In this document: positions 1-5,053 of the stretch, in pieces | Layout: every line of letters starts with the position of its first letter | Numbering within the stretch: the first letter of the stretch is position 1 | Assembly (NCBI GenBank): GCA_900313545.1 | Contig: OMRS01000205.1 | Location: 1-5,053 of the forward strand | Direction of reading: 5' to 3' | DNA length: 5,053 nucleotides | Origin: an uncultured Eubacteriales bacterium | GTDB lineage: Bacteria; Bacillota_A; Clostridia; Christensenellales; Aristaeellaceae | Notes under the pieces: model-generated | What the model saw: only the letters and a program-made list of their open reading frames with translations | Told to the model about the DNA's origin: nothing | Databases searched by the model: none | Program-made: the position numbers and the translations under genes

Positions 1-28
1 CCGCCGCCGCACCGCTCCCGCGCGACGC

Positions 29-66
29 AAAATGCCCCCTTCCCTCAAAAGAGAAGGGGGCATTTG
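29..66 (-). terminator. Intrinsic terminator closing the DUF4230 operon
   Basis: AAATGCCCCCTTC (30-42) and GAAGGGGGCATTT (53-65) form a perfect 13-bp stem with a 10-base loop. On the minus strand the stem ends in GGGGGCATTTT before GCG, so there is a short T run of four. On the plus strand only three T residues follow, so minus-strand termination is favoured, although the A/T base makes it potentially bidirectional. It lies about 95 bases past the micropeptide stop. Confidence 0.78.
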
Positions 67-158
67 GGCAGGGCTGCCGCATCCGGCACCCGTTTTTTCT
101 CCGGAACCGTCCGGATGAGCGCCTCCCGCCCGGGTGCTCCTGTCCGTTTGGGGATTTG

Positions 159-227
159 TCATTTCTTTTTCCCGAAAACCGCCACCAAAGTGACAAAGAC
201 GATCAGAATGACGACGACCAGCAGCAT
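159..227 (-). CDS. 22-residue single-pass membrane micropeptide
   Basis: A short frame directly downstream of the second DUF4230 gene. The ATG at 227 has a perfect AAAGGAG (243-237) at 9 bases. The peptide is Met plus about 17 almost purely hydrophobic residues (LLVVVILIVFVTLVAVF), then Gly-Lys-Lys-Lys and a TGA stop at 161-159. A hydrophobic span with a basic C-terminus predicts a single membrane helix with the Lys end on the cytoplasmic side. An in-frame ATG at 269 would add 14 residues but lacks a ribosome binding site; it begins 2 bases after the preceding stop, so reinitiation cannot be ruled out. The peptide falls inside the operon, before the terminator at 66-29, so it would be co-transcribed. 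It may be a small subunit or regulator of the DUF4230 proteins. No homologue is claimed. Confidence 0.68.
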   Translation of the reverse strand: MLLVVVILIVFVTLVAVFGKKK

Positions 228-236
228 GGCTTCATT

Positions 237-243
237 CTCCTTT
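237..243 (-). promoter_or_regulatory. Ribosome binding site that decides the micropeptide start
   Basis: AAAGGAG on the minus strand, 9 bases before the ATG at 227. It matches the site used by the acidic-protein gene (2765-2759) base for base. No larger reading frame uses it, which is the main argument that the 22-codon frame is translated. Confidence 0.65.
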
Positions 244-271
244 CCTTGGTTTGTGCAGATGCACGGCATGT

Positions 272-940
272 TCAGCGGATCGGGCTGTCATTCCAGTGGA
301 CCTTCAGCTCCATCCCCGTTTCCTTTCCCGTCTCCACGATATACCGCTCCAGCAGCACCTTGGCATTTTCCTTTGACCTCATGAGCAGGTTCCGGTTGTT
401 TTCCGCCTCCTGGCGCATGGCGCTCTGCGCCGAGGCAAACGCCTCCGCCTTCTCCCTTCCCGTGATCTGGGTGAACCACCCCTTCTCCGAGAGCGGCTCC
501 GTCAGGGAGTTTTCATCCGCATTCACGCCAAGCACCCGGGCATCCGGCACATACACCTCCACGACGCCGCTGCGGTCCGGGCCGAGGATCTGGATCTTGT
601 CCGCGTCCACCCCGGTTTCAACGATGCCGTTGTATTCGATCCAGAACTGCTTGTAGCCGACTTTGGTCACATTGCCGAAGGGCCAGAAGAAGATGTCGTT
701 CATGAACTTCTCGCTCCCGTCCGGCTTCTTTTCAAACATCGCCACATTGTGATAAAAGCTTTTGAGGGTCGCCAGCTCGCAGATCGTGTTGACGGAAGAT
801 ACCTCGGAGAGGTTCATGGTCACGTTTTTCCCGTCGCCCTGCGGAAACAGCAGGATCCCCGCGGCCGCCGCCACGCAGAGGATGCCGCCGGCGATGCAGG
901 GAAGGATATGCTTTTTCTCCATCTGTGCTCCCCCTTTCAT
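272..940 (-). CDS. Membrane-anchored DUF4230-like protein, second of a pair
   Basis: A paralogue of the preceding gene. Residues 12-32 are a hydrophobic signal anchor after a KK pair. The predicted outside domain (about 40-216) shares the same order of elements: ELATLKSFYHNV, an aromatic strand with YNGIVETGVDADKIQI, then VVEVYVPDARVLGV, a long charged helix (162-200) and a final strand MELKVHW. It differs in having an aromatic insert DIFFWPFGN (82-90) and no low-complexity tail. Its ATG overlaps the previous stop (ATGA), with AGGAG 8 bases upstream (953-949), consistent with translational coupling. A second in-frame ATG at 922 has GGGGGAG 5 bases upstream and would give a form six residues shorter (MEKKHIL…) with a more typical N-terminus, so the start is uncertain by six codons. 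The two proteins probably act together in the envelope, perhaps as a complex; this is inference. Confidence 0.87.
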   Translation of the reverse strand: MKGGAQMEKKHILPCIAGGILCVAAAAGILLFPQGDGKNVTMNLSEVSSVNTICELATLKSFYHNVAMFEKKPDGSEKFMNDIFFWPFGNVTKVGYKQFWIEYNGIVETGVDADKIQILGPDRSGVVEVYVPDARVLGVNADENSLTEPLSEKGWFTQITGREKAEAFASAQSAMRQEAENNRNLLMRSKENAKVLLERYIVETGKETGMELKVHWNDSPIR

Positions 941-1575
941 GCGCCCTGCTCCTGAGTCTGCGCCGGTGCCTGTGTCTGTGCCGGTGCCTGTGTCTGCGCC
1001 GGTGCCTGTGCCGGCTCCAGGCCGCTCCAGACGATCCTGTAGCCCCTGGCCTTGAGTACCGGGAACATGAGCCCCTCGATGGTGGACCTCAGGTTCTCCC
1101 TGGCCGTCTCCATCAGTTCCTTTGAGTTCCTGGCCTCCCGCTCCGCGTCCTCCTTGCTCGCCTTCATCATCCTGTCGATGTCGACGTTGGCGTCCGAGGG
1201 CAGCACGCCCATGAATTCCTCATCCGCGATGGTCACCTTGAGGTCAATTTCGGGAAGGGTGGCCGTGACGGTGCGGCTCTCCTCATCCACGTCCAGCAGG
1301 ACCTTCCTGAGGTCGATGCCCGCCTTGACGATGGCGCTGTAGCAGACCCGGCAGTCGATGCTGCTCCTGCTTTCGTTCTTATAGATGTCGGCGATTCCCC
1401 TGTACCTGAATTCCGCGGTGGACAGCTCCGCGACATCCAGGGATTCCGTCAGGATGGCCGATATATTGAGATTCGTGCTGCCCTTCCGGCCCGCCAGTCC
1501 AAAGCGGACCACGCAGGCCGCCGCAAGGGCGATGATCCCTGTCAGCAGGATCAGCCTGGAAATGGTTTTTCCCAT
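937..1575 (-). CDS. Membrane-anchored DUF4230-like protein with (PAQTQA)n C-terminal tail
   Basis: Residues 7-27 are a single hydrophobic segment preceded by Lys/Arg, so this is probably a signal anchor with the rest outside the membrane. AAAC at 18-21 resembles a lipobox but is followed by more hydrophobic residues, so a lipoprotein is less likely. Residues 38-186 fit a DUF4230-type domain: an ELSTAEFRY element, a strand pair with AGIDLRKV, a TATLPEIDLKV strand, then a long charged helix (134-172) and a final strand (RGYRIVW). Two cysteines lie close together at 75 and 78. Residues 188-212 are a low-complexity Pro/Ala/Gln tail from a DNA tandem repeat. The start follows GGAGG (1584-1580) at a rather short 4-base spacing. 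The stop overlaps the next start as ATGA. No biochemical role of DUF4230 is known to me. The family call comes from pattern recall, not a search. Confidence 0.85.
   Translation of the reverse strand: MGKTISRLILLTGIIALAAACVVRFGLAGRKGSTNLNISAILTESLDVAELSTAEFRYRGIADIYKNESRSSIDCRVCYSAIVKAGIDLRKVLLDVDEESRTVTATLPEIDLKVTIADEEFMGVLPSDANVDIDRMMKASKEDAEREARNSKELMETARENLRSTIEGLMFPVLKARGYRIVWSGLEPAQAPAQTQAPAQTQAPAQTQEQGA
951..1014. repeat. 18-bp tandem repeat encoding PAQTQA units
   Basis: GCCGGTGCCTGTGTCTGT (962-979) is repeated at 980-997 with one change (last base C) and partially at 998-1009. A degenerate piece at 951-961 and a GCCGG at 1010-1014 flank it. The unit length is a multiple of three, so changes in copy number keep the frame and only lengthen or shorten the Pro/Ala/Gln tail of the first DUF4230 protein. 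Confidence 0.92.
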
Positions 1576-1597
1576 ACTTCCTCCATCTGCATGTTTT

Positions 1598-1617
1598 CCG
1601 GAGCCGGGACGCTCCGG
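1598..1617 (-). other. Hairpin in the leader just upstream of the DUF4230 ribosome binding site
   Basis: CCGGAGC (1598-1604) and GCTCCGG (1611-1617) form a perfect 7-bp stem with a 6-base loop. On the minus-strand transcript it ends 13 bases before the GGAGG site of the first DUF4230 gene, so it could affect translation initiation. On the plus strand the same hairpin is followed by TTTT, but there is no plus-strand gene for it to terminate. Confidence 0.4.
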
Positions 1618-1822
1618 TTTTCATCTTGTTCCCGGGGCCGCGCCTCCGCGGCGCCCCGGCGCCGTATCCCATCCGTTCCGGCCGCCGTCTTTCCCCTCCC
1701 TCCGCCTGGGGGAAGCCCGCCGCCGGCAAAGGGATGTTCATCTTCAGATCCCTGCCGGGGCATCGGGGAGGCGGCAGATCCGCAGCGTCCCGCTCCTGAA
1801 GCGGGCATTTTCCGACGGCCTC

Positions 1823-1850
1823 AGTATACACGATTTCTTCAGCTTCTGAA
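1823..1850 (-). promoter_or_regulatory. Candidate promoter of the DUF4230 operon, with inverted repeat upstream of the -10
   Basis: TATACT (1828-1823, minus strand) is a good -10 hexamer in an A/T-rich island within otherwise GC-rich DNA. No strong -35 lies at ideal distance: TTTCAG is 17 bases and TTGTTT 20 bases upstream. An inverted repeat TTCAG-AAG-CTGAA (1850-1838) lies upstream of the -10, where a repressor could act. Transcription would begin near 1816, about 240 bases before the start codon at 1575. Confidence 0.4.
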
Positions 1851-2127
1851 ACAACAAAGGAGGCCCCATTTCCCGCTTTCTGCGGCCGCTCCGGTTTCGG
1901 GCCTGATTTTCCCCTGTTTCGCCGGCAAAAGGCTGCCTCCCCTCCGGCCGGGGCCATTTCTCGGAAAACGCTCACATCCCGGCAGGATATCCCCCGGATG
2001 CAAAAGAGAAGGACAAGCCGGTCACCGCCCCGGCAGGGGTTCCTGCCTCGTCCGGCTCCCCTGCCCGTGCCGCATTCCTCAGGGCGCCCGCCTCCCCGTG
2101 GGCCGCCTTCCGCGGGTGGCGGACCGC

Positions 2128-2160
2128 AAAAAAAGCTGTCCAGCATCTGCTGAACAGCCT
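2128..2160 (-). terminator. Rho-independent terminator of the acidic-protein gene
   Basis: Read on the minus strand, GCTGTTCAGC and GCTGGACAGC (2158-2149 and 2144-2135) form a 10-bp stem with one U-G wobble and a 4-base AGAU loop, followed directly by seven T residues (2134-2128). It begins about 55 bases after the TAG stop at 2217-2215. This is a textbook intrinsic terminator and separates the acidic-protein unit from the DUF4230 operon. Confidence 0.9.
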
Positions 2161-2214
2161 TCCTGATCTGCGCCCCCGGTTTCATCAAAGGACCCCGGCG
2201 GGGGGAATCGCCCC

Positions 2215-2751
2215 CTACATGTCCCCGTCCCTGTCCTCTTCCTCGTCCTCCCCGTCATCCTCGTCCCAGAATTCATCATCGATGACGGGTTCCTCCTCCA
2301 GCTCAGGGAGCTCCATTTCATCAAGGTCCTCGCCGGCATACGCTTCCATGAACTCCGCGGCTTTCGCAGGGATCATCTCGTCGTCGCACCCGTAGGCTTC
2401 CTCCATGGCCAGCCTGACCAGGTGAATTCCCTTTGCGAACCTGGATCTGCCCATTTCTTCCCCTGGCGTCCCGCCCATCTCATACTCGTAGTCCTCAAGG
2501 CTGCCGGCGCTGCATTTCTCCGCTTCCGCGGCAACATCGACCCCGTCGCAGTTTGAGTACATCCACACATCAAAGAGCGGCACCCCTGAAACCGTGATCC
2601 TGGCATACTCCCCCATCCTGGAAAAGAGGATGAAGTAGTTGCGGTGGTCCTCCGCCGTCACGCAAAGCTCGACCAGGGTGTTTCCCTCCACCGGTCCGCA
2701 GGCCATTCCGCCGCCATCGTATTCCCAGCGCATTCCTCTTGCAGTCAGCAT
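2215..2751 (-). CDS. Hypothetical protein with highly acidic C-terminal tail (178 aa)
   Basis: Not recognised. The start is well supported: AAAGGAG (2765-2759) lies 7 bases before the ATG. Residues 1-65 look beta-rich (TLVELCVTAEDHRNYFILF, then ARITVSGVPLFDVWMYS). Residues 100-130 look helical. From about residue 140 to 178 the chain is almost entirely Asp/Glu with few basic residues and ends in DGDM, so the protein must be strongly negative overall. There is no signal peptide and no membrane segment, so it is probably cytoplasmic. It appears to be its own transcription unit, with a promoter candidate at 2896-2904 and a strong terminator at 2160-2128. The acidic tail could mediate binding to basic partners, cations or nucleic-acid-binding proteins; this is inference. 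It sits downstream of the HTH-TPR gene in the same direction, but no functional link is shown. The reading frame is clearly coding; the function is unknown. Confidence 0.82.
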   Translation of the reverse strand: MLTARGMRWEYDGGGMACGPVEGNTLVELCVTAEDHRNYFILFSRMGEYARITVSGVPLFDVWMYSNCDGVDVAAEAEKCSAGSLEDYEYEMGGTPGEEMGRSRFAKGIHLVRLAMEEAYGCDDEMIPAKAAEFMEAYAGEDLDEMELPELEEEPVIDDEFWDEDDGEDEEEDRDGDM

Positions 2752-2895
2752 CGTGATTCTCCTTTCATTTCCCGATCTTCCTTCACAGGCCCGGGCACCC
2801 CCGTCCCGGATCCTTCCCGCCGCCTGAATCAGGGGGGCCGCGTGCTTCGCGGGTCTTCCCCGGCAGAGCTGCGGCGCTGTTCCCCGACAGGAGAG

Positions 2896-2920
2896 ATTGT
2901 ACCAGAATGCGGCCCGTCAA
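2896..2920 (-). promoter_or_regulatory. Candidate extended -10 promoter for the acidic-protein gene
   Basis: On the minus strand TGGTACAAT (2904-2896) matches the extended -10 form TGnTATAAT with one mismatch in the hexamer. A TTGACG hexamer lies upstream at 2920-2915, but the gap is only 13 bases, too short for a normal -35/-10 pair, so any activity would rest mainly on the extended -10. Transcription would start near 2889, leaving a leader of about 138 bases before the ATG at 2751. It is the best promoter-like match I found in the 212-bp gap. Confidence 0.5.
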
Positions 2921-2922
2921 AG

Positions 2923-2939
2923 TGGACCTCCCGGGTCCA
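2923..2939 (-). repeat. 6-bp inverted repeat beside the -35 region, possible operator or weak terminator
   Basis: TGGACC and GGTCCA (2923-2928 and 2934-2939) are perfect inverted arms around a 5-base spacer. The repeat lies 24 bases past the stop of the HTH-TPR gene and 2 bases upstream of a TTGACG hexamer. It could be a protein-binding palindrome for the next promoter or a weak terminator for the regulator gene. Only CTTT follows it on the minus strand, so intrinsic termination would be poor. The arms are short enough that chance is possible. Confidence 0.35.
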
Positions 2940-2963
2940 ACCTGTGTGGCGGTTCCCTTTACC

Positions 2964-5053
2964 TCACTTCAGGATGACCCCGTTTTCGGCCAGCCTTTCC
3001 TCAAGCCGCCGGGACTCCTTCAGGCGGCCGGTCCCGGTGTAGATCCGGTTGAGCGCTTCGCCAAAGTGCTGAAGCCGCGACAGGGCCGTCTCCCGGTCGA
3101 CGGTCCCGCCTGACAGGTAGCCTTCCATGAGATCGATCGCCCTGCCGTAGTAGATGACCGCCTCCTCGCTGCCGCACCGGTTCCACAGCACCCAGGCGTA
3201 ATTGTTGTTCACGATCGCGAGATTGTCGGCGACGCGCGGGTTCCCCTCCATCCTGTGGTCCCGGGCATAGCAGAGCGCCTTCCGGTACTCCCGCAGGGAT
3301 CTCTCCAGGTCCTCATCCTCCAGGTAGAAAGCCATCCCGCAATGCGCCTCAAACTGCGAAACGCAGTTCACGCTGTCGGCATGGTGATTTTCGATCAGGT
3401 CCAGCGCTTCCTCCACGTACCGCCTGGCACTGCGGTCATCCCCGCTGTTTCTTGCCCTGGCGTAGCGCATCATGATCGTTTCCGCCACCGTGTTGAGCGG
3501 GACGGTGTTCCCTGCCGCCCCGCACTCCCTGACCGCCCTCTCCCGCAGGTCGTAGATTCTGTCCCTCCAGGTTTCCGCTTCGGGGTCGTTCATGGCGTCA
3601 AGGACCCTCGACAGCCTGAAGCACCCGCACAGGTATTCCGGCAGATGTCCGTTTTCCGGCGCCCCCATCTGCGTCAGGATGTCCATGGCCTGACGGCAGC
3701 AGGACAGGGCGTCCTCAGTTTTTCCTTCAAACAGGAACATGCTCCCCCGTTCGCCCAGGAACTCCGCCTTCTCCTGCCGGTGTTTCTCCGGATCCACCCT
3801 GAAGAAGGCGTCCGTTTTCAGGAGCTCATCGTGCAGCAGCACCCTGGCCATGTCAAAGATCATCCTGACCTGCGCCCGTTCGGGCGCGCTCAGGTCGTCC
3901 CTGTCCGAGTCGATGAAATACTCCGGCTCCCGCTTCTGCCCAAAATAGGCTTCATACAGCTCCCCCATTTCAATGCGCATATAGCAGCTCTCATGCGACG
4001 CGGTATACCGGCAGGTCCCGTCCGAATACTCCACCATCTGGTAGTACTCCCTGCGCTCCGGCTGGCGGTCATTGAACATTTCGATATACGCCCTGGGAAG
4101 CTCCCCGCCATGCAGGGCCATCCCCACGCGGGTGCCGTATTCCCGGGTATCGTCCACCTTCCTCATCACTTCCGCGACTTCCCTGTCCGTCAGATTGTCC
4201 AGCTCAAGGAAAAACGGGAAAAATGCGGATCCGGCGGCTTCCTCCAGGGACCCATAGCTTTCAAGGGGAGCTTCCCCGGGCCCATCCTCCTCCGTTTCCA
4301 AAGGCTCCTGCACCGGTTCCTCCCCGTCCTGCGCGCACGCGTTTTCCAGTTCCAGAAACTGCTGCTGCGTCCAGACGTCAAATTCGGAAAACGCCCCGTC
4401 ATACAGCGCCGTGACGACAAAGACATTTTCCTCCTTATCCTGCACCCTGATCCAGCCGACATAGGTATAGTCAAAGGGCGCAGGTCCGTCGTTGGGGGTG
4501 CCTTCCACAAATGAACCGAGCTCCTCAAATTCCCTGGGCTGCACCCTTTTCCCCGGGTCCCCGTCCGGAAAGGACGTGTCCCGGATCGGGGCGCTGGGCA
4601 TGTCCGGACTGGTTTTGAGCAGCGGAAGGCCCGCCTTTTCCAGCATGTCATTGAGCGTCTGGATGCTGGCCCCGTCGACGATGGCCAGGATGATGATATG
4701 GCTGCGCAGATCCCCTTTGCTCAGGCCCGGCATCCCGTAGCTGGACAGGGCATGCTGCGTCTGGGTCAGGTTCATCCCGATGGCAAAGCACATGGCCAGC
4801 AGATAATCGCGTTCATCGGTATGCTTGTCCCCCCGCAGCAGCTTGTACACGTAGTCCTGCGAGAGGCCGGAGCGGACGGCCACCTGTTTTCGGGTGATCC
4901 CGTGCTCCCGGATCATCTGGTCCATGAACGGAACAAACTCCCCCGGAAAGCTGCTCCGGTTCATCGAGCGGATCATGGCCTGCACTTCCTCGCTGCGGCC
5001 GTGCTTGAGCATGTCTATAAGCTCCTGAGGGTCCTGCGTCAGGTTGTGTTCCG
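2964..5053 (-). CDS. XRE-type helix-turn-helix regulator with TPR-like C-terminal region, 5' end beyond window
   Basis: Probable cytoplasmic DNA-binding regulator. Numbering from the ATG at 5012, residues 37-62 form a helix-turn-helix (ITRKQVAVRSGLSQDYVYKLLRGD), within an XRE-like helical domain of about 25-95. Residues 100-135 are helical. Residues 180-225 are beta-rich and aromatic, 228-260 form an acidic Pro/Glu linker, and 415-680 contain several degenerate TPR-like helix pairs (about 415-445, 555-585, 595-632, 645-680). An XRE head on a TPR body is known from regulators that sense peptides or partner proteins, but no close family was recognised and no ligand can be named. The stop is TGA at 2966-2964. 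Start: the ATG at 5012 has AGGAG nine bases upstream, giving 682 residues. However, the frame stays open to the window edge and the 13 extra codons (…LTQDPQELID) read like protein, so I prefer an upstream start. Its promoter is not visible. The HTH call is secure; the function is not. Confidence 0.9.
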   Translation of the reverse strand, partial: EHNLTQDPQELIDMLKHGRSEEVQAMIRSMNRSSFPGEFVPFMDQMIREHGITRKQVAVRSGLSQDYVYKLLRGDKHTDERDYLLAMCFAIGMNLTQTQHALSSYGMPGLSKGDLRSHIIILAIVDGASIQTLNDMLEKAGLPLLKTSPDMPSAPIRDTSFPDGDPGKRVQPREFEELGSFVEGTPNDGPAPFDYTYVGWIRVQDKEENVFVVTALYDGAFSEFDVWTQQQFLELENACAQDGEEPVQEPLETEEDGPGEAPLESYGSLEEAAGSAFFPFFLELDNLTDREVAEVMRKVDDTREYGTRVGMALHGGELPRAYIEMFNDRQPERREYYQMVEYSDGTCRYTASHESCYMRIEMGELYEAYFGQKREPEYFIDSDRDDLSAPERAQVRMIFDMARVLLHDELLKTDAFFRVDPEKHRQEKAEFLGERGSMFLFEGKTEDALSCCRQAMDILTQMGAPENGHLPEYLCGCFRLSRVLDAMNDPEAETWRDRIYDLRERAVRECGAAGNTVPLNTVAETIMMRYARARNSGDDRSARRYVEEALDLIENHHADSVNCVSQFEAHCGMAFYLEDEDLERSLREYRKALCYARDHRMEGNPRVADNLAIVNNNYAWVLWNRCGSEEAVIYYGRAIDLMEGYLSGGTVDRETALSRLQHFGEALNRIYTGTGRLKESRRLEERLAENGVILK

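Larger units (their letters stand above)
1576..2127. other. Long intergenic region with no credible gene
   Basis: About 550 bases between the terminator at 2128 and the first DUF4230 gene. Open frames exist on both strands, but their products are Pro/Gly/Arg-rich, lack ribosome binding sites and run into the neighbouring gene or terminator, as expected by chance in GC-rich DNA. It contains an A/T-rich promoter candidate (1823-1850) and, downstream of it, a GC-rich stretch with several inverted repeats (1789-1805, 1650-1663, 1598-1617) that would form a structured leader of about 240 bases. I could not match this leader to a known riboswitch. Confidence 0.6.

Noticed and set aside
80..117. Inverted repeat CATCCGG / CCGGATG with a 24-base loop, plus an internal CCGGA-ACCG-TCCGG hairpin
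   Set aside because: Short arms, with no T run on the minus strand after the stem; the better terminator at 29-66 already explains the end of the operon.
1501..1575. Possible lipoprotein signal (AAAC at residues 18-21) in the first DUF4230 protein
   Set aside because: The residues around the cysteine do not fit the lipobox well and hydrophobic residues continue after it, which favours a membrane anchor.
1551..1808. Short minus-strand frame in the DUF4230 leader (begins MPASGAG)
   Set aside because: No ribosome binding site and it runs out of frame into the start of the DUF4230 gene; a leader peptide is possible but unsupported.
1591..2166. Plus-strand Pro/Arg-rich frame across the intergenic region
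   Set aside because: No ribosome binding site, low-complexity composition and overlap with the terminator; typical of chance frames in GC-rich DNA.
1379..2188. Minus-strand 269-codon frame whose first residues (MKPGAQIRKAVQQMLDSFF) look protein-like
   Set aside because: It starts at TTG/ATG without a ribosome binding site, its codons 10-20 are the stem and T run of a strong terminator, the rest is Gly/Arg/Pro-rich, and it ends inside the first DUF4230 gene in another frame.
2201..2215. GGGGG-AATCG-CCCCC hairpin touching the stop codon of the acidic-protein gene
   Set aside because: No T run follows and a far better terminator lies just downstream; probably a by-product of GC-rich sequence.
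3255..4514. Long plus-strand open frame (419 codons) antisense to the HTH-TPR gene
   Set aside because: It lies wholly within a clear coding gene, its composition is Pro/His/Arg/Val-rich as expected from the complement of GC-rich codons, and it shows no recognisable domain.

Overview
The window is GC-rich, and every gene I can support lies on the minus strand, so transcription runs from high to low coordinates. Strong AAAGGAG-type ribosome binding sites, rho-independent terminators, an XRE-TPR regulator and tandem DUF4230-like membrane proteins fit a high-GC member of the Bacillota, most likely class Clostridia and perhaps Lachnospiraceae. This placement is inferred from style and gene content; there is no marker gene here.

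Layout in transcription order: (1) 5053-2964, a large regulator with an N-terminal XRE-type helix-turn-helix and a C-terminal TPR-like helical region. It runs off the window edge, so its true start is probably outside. (2) 2963-2752, a 212-bp intergenic region with a small inverted repeat and an extended -10 promoter candidate. (3) 2751-2215, an unrecognised 178-residue protein with a very acidic C-terminus, followed by a convincing intrinsic terminator at 2160-2128. (4) 2127-1576, about 550 bp with no credible gene; it holds a promoter candidate near 1823-1828 and a GC-rich, hairpin-rich leader. (5) 1575-937 and 940-272, two consecutive membrane-anchored DUF4230-like paralogues joined by an ATGA stop/start overlap; the first ends in a (PAQTQA)n tail encoded by an 18-bp tandem repeat. 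(6) 227-159, a 22-codon membrane micro-ORF with its own strong ribosome binding site. (7) a long-stem terminator at about 66-29 that closes this operon.

The window therefore holds three transcription units: the regulator (promoter outside), the single-gene acidic-protein unit, and the DUF4230 / DUF4230 / micro-ORF operon. The last looks like a small cell-envelope module, with two single-pass proteins carrying extracytoplasmic domains plus a tiny membrane peptide. Nothing in the sequence proves that the regulator controls its neighbours. I see no tRNA, rRNA, CRISPR array, transposase, phage gene or recognisable defence system. The most notable unexplained items are the micro-ORF, the repeat-encoded tail, the acidic orphan protein and the structured leader.
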